From NCBI GenBank assembly GCA_029553845.1, contig JAKPKF010000132.1, positions 1 through 15,732 on the forward strand: a stretch of 15,732 bases of DNA, written 5' to 3'. The position numbers and the translations under genes were made by a program. Positions 1 through 8,158 of the stretch are shown piece after piece (within the stretch, counting starts at the first letter, position 1; each line of letters opens with the position of its first letter). Below the pieces are notes generated by a model. That model worked only from the letters and a program-made list of their open reading frames with translations. It did no database searches and was not told the origin of the DNA. This stretch comes from a bacterium (GTDB lineage Bacteria > Patescibacteria > Dojkabacteria > SC72).

Positions 1-210
1 CAAATTGCCTAATCCATCATATGGATAAGTTCCTCCTCTAAAATAGACAGTATCCCCAGCTGCCGCCGTTTGAAATGCCTTCCTCCATGTTGCCCTTGGT
101 TGAGATAAAGTGCCTGGATTATTATTATTTCCTGTTAATGACACATAGTAAGTCTTGCCAGCAGCCACAAAATGGATAGTGAGCAGGAGTAAAACACAGA
201 ACTTCCTCAT
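1..210 (-). CDS. Secreted parallel beta-helix (DUF1565-like) protein, N-terminal part
   Basis: The reading frame starts at an ATG on the minus strand (208-210) and stays open for 70 codons to the window edge, so the gene is partial. It begins MRKFCVLLLLTIHFVAAG, a clear signal peptide with cleavage expected around residue 17 or 18. Next comes a TYYVSLTGNNNNPGT segment and then AAAGDTVYFRGGTYP. This order (YYVS-x-G-N-x-NPGT, then GDTVY-x-RGGTY) is the hallmark N-terminus of right-handed beta-helix proteins of the DUF1565/pectate-lyase-like group, which are exported and often bind or cleave polysaccharides. Whether this one is a lyase, a hydrolase or purely structural cannot be told from the N-terminus. 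It is transcribed divergently from the polysaccharide operon, so it may lie outside that operon. Confidence 0.8.
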   Translation of the reverse strand, partial: MRKFCVLLLLTIHFVAAGKTYYVSLTGNNNNPGTLSQPRATWRKAFQTAAAGDTVYFRGGTYPYDGLGNL

Positions 211-222
211 ATAATTGCATTT

Positions 223-274
223 TGACGAATGTCCAATAATTGATGACAAAAGTATAAAAAATACTGACGAATGT
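223..274. repeat. Pair of identical 10-bp direct repeats around a promoter
   Basis: The sequence tgacgaatgt occurs at 223-232 and again at 265-274. The start-to-start spacing is 42 bp, close to four helical turns. The two copies flank the candidate minus-strand -7 element at 247-254. They could be operator half-sites for a regulator of the beta-helix gene, but two copies in AT-rich DNA could also be chance. Confidence 0.35.
247..254 (-). promoter_or_regulatory. Candidate Bacteroidota -7 element for the beta-helix gene
   Basis: Read on the minus strand the bases are TACTTTTG, a perfect match to the TAnnTTTG -7 consensus of Bacteroidota sigma-ABfr promoters. The ATG at 210 lies 37 bases downstream, giving a short leader. 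No clean TTTG -33 box is visible at the usual distance, so the call rests on the -7 element and its position. Confidence 0.4.
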
Positions 275-365
275 AAAGATTTTAACGGAGGATCTTTTAT
301 TTTGTTTCATCTTGAATGTTACTCTGCCTGTCATCAATAATAGAAGGATGCGGGAGTAAAATATC

Positions 366-373
366 TATGTTTG
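366..373 (+). promoter_or_regulatory. Candidate -7 element for the polysaccharide operon
   Basis: The bases are tatgtttg, a perfect match to the Bacteroidota TAnnTTTG -7 consensus, 37 bp before the ATG of the polymerase gene. No good -33 TTTG is present about 20 bp upstream. This is the most plausible start for transcription of the 411-7471 module if the operon begins here. Confidence 0.35.
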
Positions 374-410
374 TGACTATCTGTTTAACGATGTAAGCCA
401 GCCTAATTTG

Positions 411-1646
411 ATGAAAAGTGTATTGAGGAATTACCATAGTGATTATTTATTGCTTGTTTATTCATTCTTGGCACTGAACCTGGGGAATTGGCTTGGATGG
501 AATGACGTAAGATTAGGGATTCCTCTTATTATAAAGTACGTCCTATTTATTTTTGCTCTTGTAGTCTTGATTTTTTGTAGATTATCAAAACCTTCGAAAC
601 TTAAGGGGATAACTTTAATTAATGCAATAATAATTTTATTTGTTCTCTGGTCGTCAGTTTTAATAGTTACCTCAATTCTAGGATTTGACAGTCTTATGGA
701 CATACAACGTAGTCTAGCTGATAGGTACTTTTTTATTCCATATATTCTACCCTTACTGCTTCTTTTTACCAAATTCGACTTAGATTTTTTCGGGATACTG
801 TTTAAATATTCTTACCTTTTTCTATTTCCTGCTATTTTATTGCAGATGTATTCAATTCTCTTCAATTTTTCACCAATGGATTGGTATCAGCAAATCGAAG
901 GTATAAATATTTTCTCCACTGGGGCCGGTTTCCTTCTGCTTGTGGCTCACATCTCGAAAAACAAATCGGTTTCAATTATATCCATTATCTATTATTTGTT
1001 GCTACTTGTCTTGGTCATAGCATATGGAAGACGAAGTTTGGTGATGACAAGCATATTGTATTTACTATGTATGGTAATTCTGAGAATATGGAGTCCATTC
1101 TTGAAGATATTCAATAGAATTCGTATTTATCTTATTGGCTTACTAATCGTATTTATAGTTATTCTTTTTGGACATTTCATAACGACGACCTATGCATTTG
1201 AAAGGGGTTTTAATAGAAGCGCATTTGAAGAATCGAGAGGGGTAGTGTTCGAAGATTTTAATAATGATTTTACATCAAATAATGATTGGATTTTCGGACG
1301 TGGACTTGAGGGAAGGGTGTATCGTTCAATTCATAGTGAAGGTTCATCTGAAACAATTGAGAATGGTTTTCTGACGATACTTCTCAGAGGAGGACTTTTG
1401 TATTTAGTGCCATTTATTTTAATCTTATTGCGTGCTAGTTATCTTGGATTATTCTGTAGCCGGAATGACTTAGCTAAAGCTTTGGGTTGCATAATTTTAA
1501 TTCATTTTCTTGGGATGTTTGCTTTTAATTTGCCTGATTACTCAGGACAATACATATTGGTTTGGATTTCTGTCTCAGCATGTTATTCACCAGAGACTAT
1601 TAAATTAAGCAATGTGGATCTGTATAAAGCACTAAACATAATATAA
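411..1646 (+). CDS. Wzy-type O-antigen/polysaccharide polymerase
   Basis: A 411-residue, very hydrophobic inner-membrane protein with roughly 10-12 predicted membrane spans. It is likely to polymerise undecaprenyl-diphosphate-linked repeat units on the periplasmic face in a Wzx/Wzy-dependent pathway. Hydrophobic spans fill about residues 10-205 and 210-262. A long polar loop of about 60 residues follows (roughly 263-325), with FGRG at 295-298 and ENGF at 317-320, and more spans run to about 390. The YGRRS motif at 205-209 and the loop pattern 'FGRG...ENGFL..LLRGG' are typical of the Wzy/O-antigen-ligase (PF04932-like) group. Wzy proteins diverge greatly, so polymerase is preferred over ligase from context only. 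ATG 411 is preferred to the TTG just before it. The gene is notably AT-rich, as wzy genes usually are. Confidence 0.8.
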   Translation: MKSVLRNYHSDYLLLVYSFLALNLGNWLGWNDVRLGIPLIIKYVLFIFALVVLIFCRLSKPSKLKGITLINAIIILFVLWSSVLIVTSILGFDSLMDIQRSLADRYFFIPYILPLLLLFTKFDLDFFGILFKYSYLFLFPAILLQMYSILFNFSPMDWYQQIEGINIFSTGAGFLLLVAHISKNKSVSIISIIYYLLLLVLVIAYGRRSLVMTSILYLLCMVILRIWSPFLKIFNRIRIYLIGLLIVFIVILFGHFITTTYAFERGFNRSAFEESRGVVFEDFNNDFTSNNDWIFGRGLEGRVYRSIHSEGSSETIENGFLTILLRGGLLYLVPFILILLRASYLGLFCSRNDLAKALGCIILIHFLGMFAFNLPDYSGQYILVWISVSACYSPETIKLSNVDLYKALNII

Positions 1647-1686
1647 AACAATACATTATCTTTATGACTCTTATTTTTTTCTAATC

Positions 1687-2958
1687 ATGTCAAAATCAAG
1701 ATTAAGAGTTTTATGGTTTACAAATACTCCTGCAAATGGGATTGAGGTCTTAGAAGGTTCAAAAGTTACTGGGAGTTGGCTCAGCTCTCTGGATAGGGCA
1801 ATTCGGGACAAAGTAGAACTCACAGTAGCATTTTATTATGCCAGATTTATTGAACCATTCCAGAATAATGGTGTGAATTATTATCCAATTTGCAAGAAAA
1901 ACTGGCGATTAAATATTATCAAGAAACATCTTGTCAATAGATTGGTGGAAAAAGAGGAGTTAAGAATCTATCTGGATATAATAAGCGTAGTTCAGCCTGA
2001 TATAATTCATATACATGGAACTGAAAATCCGTTCGGTAGTATTATTCATGTAACCGATTTACCTGTTGTTGTTAGTATACAGGGCATTTGCTCCGTGATT
2101 AAACACAAATACTTCAGCGGAATCGAAAGGAATTTTGCTAATAGAAAGAGATGTGATTTATGGCCGCCATACAACTTCCTCTTTAATAAATCCTATACCC
2201 AAATCTACAGGTATTTTATAACTCCATCGGCTAGGCGTGAAACAAAGTACCTTAGGCAATGTAAGCACATCATAGGAAGAACTGATTGGGATAGGCGAAT
2301 TACAAGGGTACTCGCACCTAAAAGTAAATATTTCCATAATGATGAAATTCTCAGAGAGTCTTTTTATGAAAAGAAATGGGGAAAGCCAAACAATAAAAAA
2401 GTAATAATTCACACGACTTGTAGCGATGCTTTTTATAAAGGATTTGAAACTATTTGCTACACAATTCCGATATTGCAGACTAATGGTTGGAATATAGAAT
2501 GGAGAGTTGCGGGTGTAGGAACAGAAAGTCTCTTAAATATAATTACGAAGCAGAGAATGTCAGAGTCATATCCAAAAAAGGGGCTTGAATTACTAGGAGG
2601 TCTAAATGAAGAAGATTTGGTTCAGAAGATGCTTGAAGCTGACATCTATGTTATGCCCTCTCACATTGAGAACAGTTCTAACAGCTTATGCGAAGCAATG
2701 ATACTAGGTATGCCGTGTATAGCGACTTATGCCGGAGGCACTTCCTCTCTTATGAAAGATAAGGAGGAAGGACTTTTAATTCAGGATGGTGATCCATGGT
2801 CTATGGCTGGTGCAATTCATGAGCTTTTATCTAACGAAATTGAAGCTATCGAATTTGGCAAAAGAGCAAGGGAAAGAGCTTTAATTCGCCACGATAAAGA
2901 AAGGATTGTTTCTGAGCTCTTGGCAATCTATAAGATAGTATCACGACAGTCCGATTAA
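1687..2958 (+). CDS. Glycosyltransferase family 4 protein
   Basis: A 423-residue cytoplasmic GT-B glycosyltransferase that would add one sugar to the lipid-linked repeat unit. Its donor and acceptor cannot be read from the sequence. The N-terminal acceptor domain starts with RLRVLWFTNTPAN and contains PDIIHIHGTENPFG near residues 100-115. The C-terminal Rossmann domain has ADIYVMPSHIENSSNSLCEAM with the EX7E pair at Glu328 and Glu336, then GMPCIATYAGGTSSL. These are standard GT4 nucleotide-sugar contact motifs. Length is normal for the family. The gene sits 40 bp after the polymerase gene, in the same direction, and the gap contains a run of seven T bases. Confidence 0.85.
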   Translation: MSKSRLRVLWFTNTPANGIEVLEGSKVTGSWLSSLDRAIRDKVELTVAFYYARFIEPFQNNGVNYYPICKKNWRLNIIKKHLVNRLVEKEELRIYLDIISVVQPDIIHIHGTENPFGSIIHVTDLPVVVSIQGICSVIKHKYFSGIERNFANRKRCDLWPPYNFLFNKSYTQIYRYFITPSARRETKYLRQCKHIIGRTDWDRRITRVLAPKSKYFHNDEILRESFYEKKWGKPNNKKVIIHTTCSDAFYKGFETICYTIPILQTNGWNIEWRVAGVGTESLLNIITKQRMSESYPKKGLELLGGLNEEDLVQKMLEADIYVMPSHIENSSNSLCEAMILGMPCIATYAGGTSSLMKDKEEGLLIQDGDPWSMAGAIHELLSNEIEAIEFGKRARERALIRHDKERIVSELLAIYKIVSRQSD

Positions 2959-3065
2959 GAATTCCCAAAGGACAAAATGGCAGTTTATGACCACAAATGC
3001 CAGAGTGAAATTACCCGAATTATATCTGTCAATTCAGAGTAGACATAGCACAAGTGAGATAGTAT

Positions 3066-4331
3066 ATGAAAATAATATATATAGGAAGGTTTAATCCATT
3101 CTTTGAAAATTCTGCAGGAGCAAATAGGCTAAGGACATTAATTGAAGGATTATCAGACCTTGGAGTTAACATCTGTCTTAGGATTACAGATGGATATCAT
3201 TCCCAAACAGAAGCTGCCAAATTTGGATCTGATGGGAAATTGAGGGAGATAAGCTATCGCTACCAATGCAAGCTTATTCATGATAAATTATGGCGGAGAA
3301 GAATAAACAAATTTCTACTTCTACCAATACTTTATCCTTCATTATTAAGAATTATTAAAAAGGATATTGAAAAAGAGCATAATATTATTGTTTGGACAGA
3401 ATGTGACTATAGTTTTTTTAAGCTCGTCGTCAAACTAAAAGAATGTAACCCAGATATAAAGAGTTTCCTCGAAGTAAATGAATTCTTCGATATTCATAGG
3501 TTCAAAAAAGGAAGACTAATACACAAGCTGGAGGGAGAGAAGCGGGCAAATTATTTTATAAGGAAGGGATATTATGCATACGACGGAATTGCCCTTATGA
3601 CAAAAACATTGATGAAACAATTTATGGAATTTCCTCAACCTGGCCCAATGCTTTTACATTTACCTATGACTGTAGATTTTGGACGATTTAAGGGATTCCG
3701 AAATACTTGCATTGACTTTGATAAACCATATATTGCTTTTATTGGAGTAATGGATGATCAAAAAGAAGGGATAAATATCCTAATTCAAGCATTTGCACAG
3801 GTGGCGGATGAGTTTCCAATGTGTAAATTGTATTTGGTTGGTAGCTGGAACTATGATACCCCAGCTCACCTGAGATTGATAAGTGAATTGAAATTGAATG
3901 ACCGTGTTTTTTGGAAAGGTGAATATCCTCGGGATGACATACCATCAATTCTTGTAAATGCTTGTCTATTGGTGTTACCAAGGCCTAACTCAAAGCAAGC
4001 TCAAGGAGGTTTCCCTACAAAGCTTGGTGAGTATCTTGCCACAGGAAATCCGGTTTGTGCTACAAGAGTTGGCGAAATACCTAACTATCTTGTTGACGGA
4101 GAATCGGTGTTCTTTGCTGAACCTGACTCAGTAAAATCTCTAGCATCGTCAATTAGGCGTGCACTGAGCAATCCGAAAACCGCCATCCATGTAGGATTAA
4201 ATGGTCGTAAGGTTGCTGAAAAATTTTTCAACAAAGACAAACAAGCCTTGGCATTAAATGACTTTTTTAAAGTCATGTCTGACGAAAAGAAGATGTTTAA
4301 AAATCCGATTAGTATTGGAATAAATCATTAA
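3066..4331 (+). CDS. Glycosyltransferase family 4 protein with a GX7E variant
   Basis: A 421-residue GT-B glycosyltransferase, probably cytoplasmic or peripheral on the membrane, for repeat-unit assembly. It starts MKIIYIGRFNPFFENSAGANR, the usual N-terminal beta-strand plus glycine-rich loop. The C-terminal domain opens near IAFIGVMDDQKEGINILIQAF, followed by LYLVGSWN and VFWKGEYPRDDIPSIL. The donor-site segment is GGFPTKLGEYLATGNPV. Here the second Glu of the EX7E motif is kept (Glu322) but the position of the first holds Gly314. This GGFPTK-LGEYLATG form recurs in a GT4 subfamily and need not mean loss of activity. A 107-bp gap without a recognisable element separates it from the previous gene. 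Sugar specificity is unknown. Confidence 0.82.
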   Translation: MKIIYIGRFNPFFENSAGANRLRTLIEGLSDLGVNICLRITDGYHSQTEAAKFGSDGKLREISYRYQCKLIHDKLWRRRINKFLLLPILYPSLLRIIKKDIEKEHNIIVWTECDYSFFKLVVKLKECNPDIKSFLEVNEFFDIHRFKKGRLIHKLEGEKRANYFIRKGYYAYDGIALMTKTLMKQFMEFPQPGPMLLHLPMTVDFGRFKGFRNTCIDFDKPYIAFIGVMDDQKEGINILIQAFAQVADEFPMCKLYLVGSWNYDTPAHLRLISELKLNDRVFWKGEYPRDDIPSILVNACLLVLPRPNSKQAQGGFPTKLGEYLATGNPVCATRVGEIPNYLVDGESVFFAEPDSVKSLASSIRRALSNPKTAIHVGLNGRKVAEKFFNKDKQALALNDFFKVMSDEKKMFKNPISIGINH

Positions 4332-4450
4332 GGGGAGCAAGTTTTACATAAAAATGTCAAAAGAATTTGATGGCAAGAAACTGTAATCCATAGTTTCCCA
4401 AAAACACTATCATGCAGAATATTAAGTGAATATGATTTAAACTATGGCTC

Positions 4451-5575
4451 ATGAAGGCTATTAATTTAATAAGGAGAAATATTGCTAATATCCCTGGTTG
4501 GGTGTCTGATCGAAAGATTATTGTCTTTGAATCTGATGACTGGGGCAGTATTCGTATGCCATCAAAGAGAACATTTAATAAACTTAATGCTCTTGGTTTG
4601 GATTTGGAGTCTGAAGGCTATGCCAGATATAACCTTTATGATACTTTAGCCAACAAAGATGACTTGCAATGCTTGTTTGAAGTTCTTGATGAATTCAAGG
4701 ATATTAATGGTAATCCTTGCATATTTACAGCGGTCAGTGTTGTTGCAAATCCTGATTTTAAGAAAATCGAGGAGAATGATTATATGAATTATTATTATGA
4801 GCCTTTCACAAAGACATTAGAAGCATATTACCCAGGCCAAAATGTATTTGAAATGTGGCAATTGGGTATCAGCAAAAAAGTCTTCTTTCCTCAATTTCAC
4901 GGGAGAGAGCATCTGAACATTTCAGCTTGGATGGATGCTTTGAGATTAAATCACCAACATACAAGACAAGCTTTTGATTTTGGTTTTTGGGGCTTTGTTC
5001 CAGATAAATCTACTCGATTTAGTGTTGAAAACCAAGCAGCTTTTGCTGTTTATGGTATAAATGACATTTCTATTCATAGAGAAATCCTAAATGAAGGACT
5101 TGCTTTGTTTAAACAATTGTTTGGTTATTCCGCAAAATATTTTGTGCCACCTAATGGGCCTTTTAATAATGCCCTTAATGAAACCTTGTGGGCTAATGGC
5201 ATTAGATTGCGCTCAACGGCAAAAATTCAAAATGAAAGTGTTGGTAATCATAAAATCAGGAAAAATATATGTTGGCTAGGCAAAAAAGATAGTAGCGGAA
5301 TAAGGTACATTACCCGAAATTGTTTTTTTGAACCGAGTCAACCAGGAATGGATTGGATTGATAGTTGTTTGAATGATATAAAGATTGCATTCAGATGGAG
5401 AAAACCGGCGATCATTAGTTCGCATAGAGTTAACTATATTGGAGTTCATGATAAAAAAAATAGAGACAATTCGCTTCTGCTTTTAAGAGACCTATTGGCC
5501 TTGATCAAAAAGGAATGGCCAGATTGTGAATTTTATAGTACGGATCATCTGGAGCAACTGATGGAGCGAAATTAG
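4451..5575 (+). CDS. Polysaccharide deacetylase-family (NodB-like) protein
   Basis: A 374-residue protein without a signal peptide, so probably cytoplasmic. It resembles the 'polysaccharide (de)acetylase' group, a divergent branch of the NodB/CE4 (beta/alpha)-barrel fold. The motifs fit in order: FESDDWGS with Asp29 and Asp30 (equivalent to the NodB TFDD motif), FHGREH with His150 and His154 (equivalent to the HxxxH metal ligands), PPNGPFN around 235 (equivalent to motif 3), and ISSHRVN near 325 (equivalent to the late catalytic His). This suggests metal-dependent deacetylation of an N-acetyl or O-acetyl sugar on a lipid-linked intermediate, but members near polysaccharide loci are mostly uncharacterised. 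Its stop is 6 bp before the amidotransferase start, so the two are probably co-translated and may act on the same sugar. There is a 119-bp gap upstream. Confidence 0.65.
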   Translation: MKAINLIRRNIANIPGWVSDRKIIVFESDDWGSIRMPSKRTFNKLNALGLDLESEGYARYNLYDTLANKDDLQCLFEVLDEFKDINGNPCIFTAVSVVANPDFKKIEENDYMNYYYEPFTKTLEAYYPGQNVFEMWQLGISKKVFFPQFHGREHLNISAWMDALRLNHQHTRQAFDFGFWGFVPDKSTRFSVENQAAFAVYGINDISIHREILNEGLALFKQLFGYSAKYFVPPNGPFNNALNETLWANGIRLRSTAKIQNESVGNHKIRKNICWLGKKDSSGIRYITRNCFFEPSQPGMDWIDSCLNDIKIAFRWRKPAIISSHRVNYIGVHDKKNRDNSLLLLRDLLALIKKEWPDCEFYSTDHLEQLMERN

Positions 5576-5581
5576 AAAACT

Positions 5582-7471
5582 ATGTGTGGAATTGCAGGAT
5601 ATGTTGATTTTACAGCAAGAACGAACCGTGAGACCATCTTGCATATGATTGAGGAACTTCGTCACAGGGGGCCTGATGACATGGGTTATGAGCATAAATA
5701 CTATCCACATTCATGTGTCGGAATGGGGCAGTGTAGACTTTCAATAATAGACTTAAGCCCTGCTGGTCGCCAACCGATGAGACATGAAAAGCTGACAATT
5801 ATCTTCAATGGAGAGATCTACAACTACAGGGAGTTAAGAAAGTCACTTGAAAAAGAAGGCCACAAATTTGAATCACACTCAGACACGGAGGTTATTCTTC
5901 ATTGCTATGAAAAATGGGGGCCAGAGTTTGTGAAAAAGCTTATAGGGATGTTTGTTATTGTACTAATGGATGAGCAAATTAATGAACTATTCATTTTCAG
6001 AGATCGAGGTGGTGTAAAGCCACTTTTTTATTATTGGGATTCATACCAACTCATTTTTGCTTCAGAATTAAAGGCTTTATTTGCTCATCCCTCTTTTAGG
6101 AAAGAAATTGACATGAGTGCCTTATCCTTGTATTTTGATTTTGGATATATACCTGCACCTTACTCAATATTTAAGAATACTTATAAACTTGAAGCAGGTC
6201 ATTATCTTGCGCTGAATATTAATGATGGGGACTTTTCAATAGTACGATACTGGAGTATTGATGAATATTACAGGAAAGAGAAATTTAAATGTAGTTTTTT
6301 TGAGGCAAAAGAGCAATTGTTAGAAATAATTAAGTCAGCATGCAATTATAGACTCGTAGCGGATGTTCCTGTTGGGGTATTTCTAAGCGGAGGCTATGAC
6401 AGTTCATTGGTAACGGCTGTTCTTCAGCGAGAACGAAGAGAAAGGTTAAAAACCTTTACGATTGGATTTGAGGTGGGTAATAACGAGGCACCTCATGCAA
6501 AAAGAATTGCTGAGTTTTTAGGTACTGATCATACTGAATATGTTTGTACTGTAAAGGAAACACAGGATATAATTACTGATTTAGCTTACTTTTATGATGA
6601 GCCATTTGCTGATAGTTCGGCGATACCTACTATTCTTGTCAGCAGGGTTGCTCGAAACAGTGTAAAAGTTGCGTTGTCTGCAGATGCAGGCGATGAGCTT
6701 TTTGCAGGATATGTAAGTTATGAAAAAATTGCGAGAATTATTAGATATCTTAATCTTCTACCAAGGCATTTAATTCAATTTATTAATCCATCGTTGAAAT
6801 ATATTATTGGCGTTCTACCTTTAAATGTAGAACTAAAGCATAAACTGGAAAGTGTTGTATATTCAGCGAATGAGGATCAAGTGAAACAGTTATTGAGATT
6901 GGGACGCTTCGCTTCAAGCCTCCCACGCTTATATGAGGAAAATTTATTTCTATCAAGTATTAATAAGTACTCCACAATTTATGATAATGATTTTTCCGGT
7001 TTTTCATCTCCTCTCGAAATATTTTTAGCTATTGATTATGAGTTATACCTTCAGAATGATATTCTAACCAAGGTTGATCGTGCTTCGATGTCAGTCTCAT
7101 TGGAGAGCAGGGAACCACTCGTTGATCATAGACTTGCAGAATTCGCAGCTCAACTGCCCCTTGATTATAAATACAGTGGCAAAGGAGGTAAAATTATCCT
7201 TAAAGATATTGCACATGATTATATGCCTAAAGACCTGCTTAATCGACGGAAACTAGGGTTTACTTTACCTATATATGAGTGGCTCAGGGGTGATTTATCA
7301 TATCTAATCGATGAATATCTAAATGAAAGATCTCTTAGGGAAACAGGTTTCTTTAATGCTAGTTTTGTGCTACAGATTGTTAAGCAGTTTAGGATGAATA
7401 AATTGTATTATAAACCCTTAATCTGGAAATTGTTAATCTTTCAGATGTGGTATTTTAAGTGGATTAAGTAA
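5582..7471 (+). CDS. asnB: Asparagine synthase (glutamine-hydrolysing)-type amidotransferase
   Basis: A 629-residue two-domain cytoplasmic amidotransferase. The N-terminal class II glutaminase domain starts MCGIAGYVDF, where Cys2 becomes the nucleophile after Met removal. It carries RHRGPDD, NGEIYNYRELR and SDTEVILHCYEKWG and frees ammonia from glutamine. The C-terminal PP-loop synthetase domain has SGGYDSS at 269-275 and LSADAGDELFAGY (usually LSGDGGDE), with SLESREPLVDHRLAEFA and RRKLGFTLPI near the end; it adenylates a carboxylate and transfers ammonia to it. Length matches AsnB homologues found in exopolysaccharide clusters, where such enzymes are thought to amidate uronic acids or other carboxyl sugars rather than aspartate. 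Placement 6 bp after the deacetylase-like gene supports that role here, although true asparagine synthesis cannot be excluded. Confidence 0.85.
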   Translation: MCGIAGYVDFTARTNRETILHMIEELRHRGPDDMGYEHKYYPHSCVGMGQCRLSIIDLSPAGRQPMRHEKLTIIFNGEIYNYRELRKSLEKEGHKFESHSDTEVILHCYEKWGPEFVKKLIGMFVIVLMDEQINELFIFRDRGGVKPLFYYWDSYQLIFASELKALFAHPSFRKEIDMSALSLYFDFGYIPAPYSIFKNTYKLEAGHYLALNINDGDFSIVRYWSIDEYYRKEKFKCSFFEAKEQLLEIIKSACNYRLVADVPVGVFLSGGYDSSLVTAVLQRERRERLKTFTIGFEVGNNEAPHAKRIAEFLGTDHTEYVCTVKETQDIITDLAYFYDEPFADSSAIPTILVSRVARNSVKVALSADAGDELFAGYVSYEKIARIIRYLNLLPRHLIQFINPSLKYIIGVLPLNVELKHKLESVVYSANEDQVKQLLRLGRFASSLPRLYEENLFLSSINKYSTIYDNDFSGFSSPLEIFLAIDYELYLQNDILTKVDRASMSVSLESREPLVDHRLAEFAAQLPLDYKYSGKGGKIILKDIAHDYMPKDLLNRRKLGFTLPIYEWLRGDLSYLIDEYLNERSLRETGFFNASFVLQIVKQFRMNKLYYKPLIWKLLIFQMWYFKWIK

Positions 7472-7759
7472 AATATCAACACAGTTCGAAAAGGTGCCGA
7501 AGATGAATTTACAAAAAAGCGCATAAACCTTAAGTATCACTATTAAATCAATGACTTTGAAAATATTCATAGATTTATCAATTAGATCATTGGAATGTTT
7601 CAACCTATTAGTGACCACTAAGAAATAAAGCACAATTGAGTTTGTCAAATTTCAGTCATATTCCCTACCGTCTCAGTTTTATCATAGAGTTCCTAGATCG
7701 GAGTTTGATTAAAAAGCAACATGCTAGGTTGTAAATAGGGAAAAATGGTTCCATTGCTT
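7472..7759. other. Non-coding gap, left part, no recognisable gene
   Basis: The first 288 bp of the 687-bp gap between the amidotransferase and the next glycosyltransferase. Only short chance frames are present on either strand. No convincing terminator hairpin or TAnnTTTG promoter was found. The 3' end may include further decayed transposase sequence, because the recognisable relic begins in mid-protein at about 7760. Confidence 0.5.
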
Positions 7760-8013
7760 GACAGAGGACATGCGGGGCGAAATACCATTATTGGGGCAGA
7801 GATCATGATGTCAGGTACTGGCAAAGATAAAATAGTCTATGAAGAACAACGGAGCAGGATCAAATCAGGGGATGAAGTGCGGCAATCGAACTACTAACTG
7901 GGCACCTCAAGAGCGATTACAGATTAATAAGAGATTACCTCAAGGGAGTTGAAGGTGATATGATTAATTCAATCATGTCAGCAGTTGCCTTCATTATGAT
8001 GGAAAGACTATAG
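7760..8013 (+). pseudogene. IS5-type (DDE) transposase relic, C-terminal part, frameshifted
   Basis: Two fragments in different frames read like the C-terminus of IS5-group DDE transposases. The first, from 7760 to about 7881, gives DRGHAGRNTIIGAEIMMSGT and continues through QRSRIKSGDE. This corresponds to the DRGYRG-K-x-V-x-G-V-x-II...R segment of intact proteins. The second, 7882-8013, gives AIELLTGHLKSDYRL, then YLKGVEGDMINS and AVAFIMMERL before a TAG. It matches the family's AIEPVIGHLKSDYRL..NYLKG..GD.IN..LAA.A.N pattern, with the late catalytic Glu in AIE. A frame change near 7882 and loss of everything upstream show it is dead. No terminal inverted repeats could be paired. It marks an old insertion between the two halves of the polysaccharide locus. 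Confidence 0.8.
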
Positions 8014-8158
8014 CAGATCCGGGATGTGATTTATTCTGTTCTGGATTTTCTGACTGCTAACTGGTCGATAAAATATTTCACTGTACAGAATTATTAAAAA
8101 CAAAACTTGTTTAGCTTCAATCAAATAGTCAAAATAGAGAATCAAGCAGATTAATAAT
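8014..8158. other. Leader before the second module, no clear element
   Basis: 145 bp between the transposase relic and the next start codon. It probably includes the old IS end. It is AT-rich, but I found no TAnnTTTG -7 element or stable hairpin. If the second module has its own promoter it should be here or inside the relic. Confidence 0.35.

Noticed and set aside
125..337. 70-codon minus-strand frame at the left edge
   Set aside because: The overlapping minus-strand frame starting at 210 has a signal peptide and beta-helix motifs and is the real gene.
2959..3065. 21-codon ATG frame in the gap before the 3066 glycosyltransferase
   Set aside because: Very short, no ribosome-binding or conserved features.
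4368..4400. Possible hairpin gaaact...agtttc upstream of the deacetylase-like gene
   Set aside because: Only 6 bp of stem with a 9-base loop and no following T-run; expected by chance in AT-rich DNA.
7486..7560. Short frame reading RKGAEDEFTKKRINLKYHY before a stop, considered as a gene relic
   Set aside because: Too short and not similar to any family I recognise.
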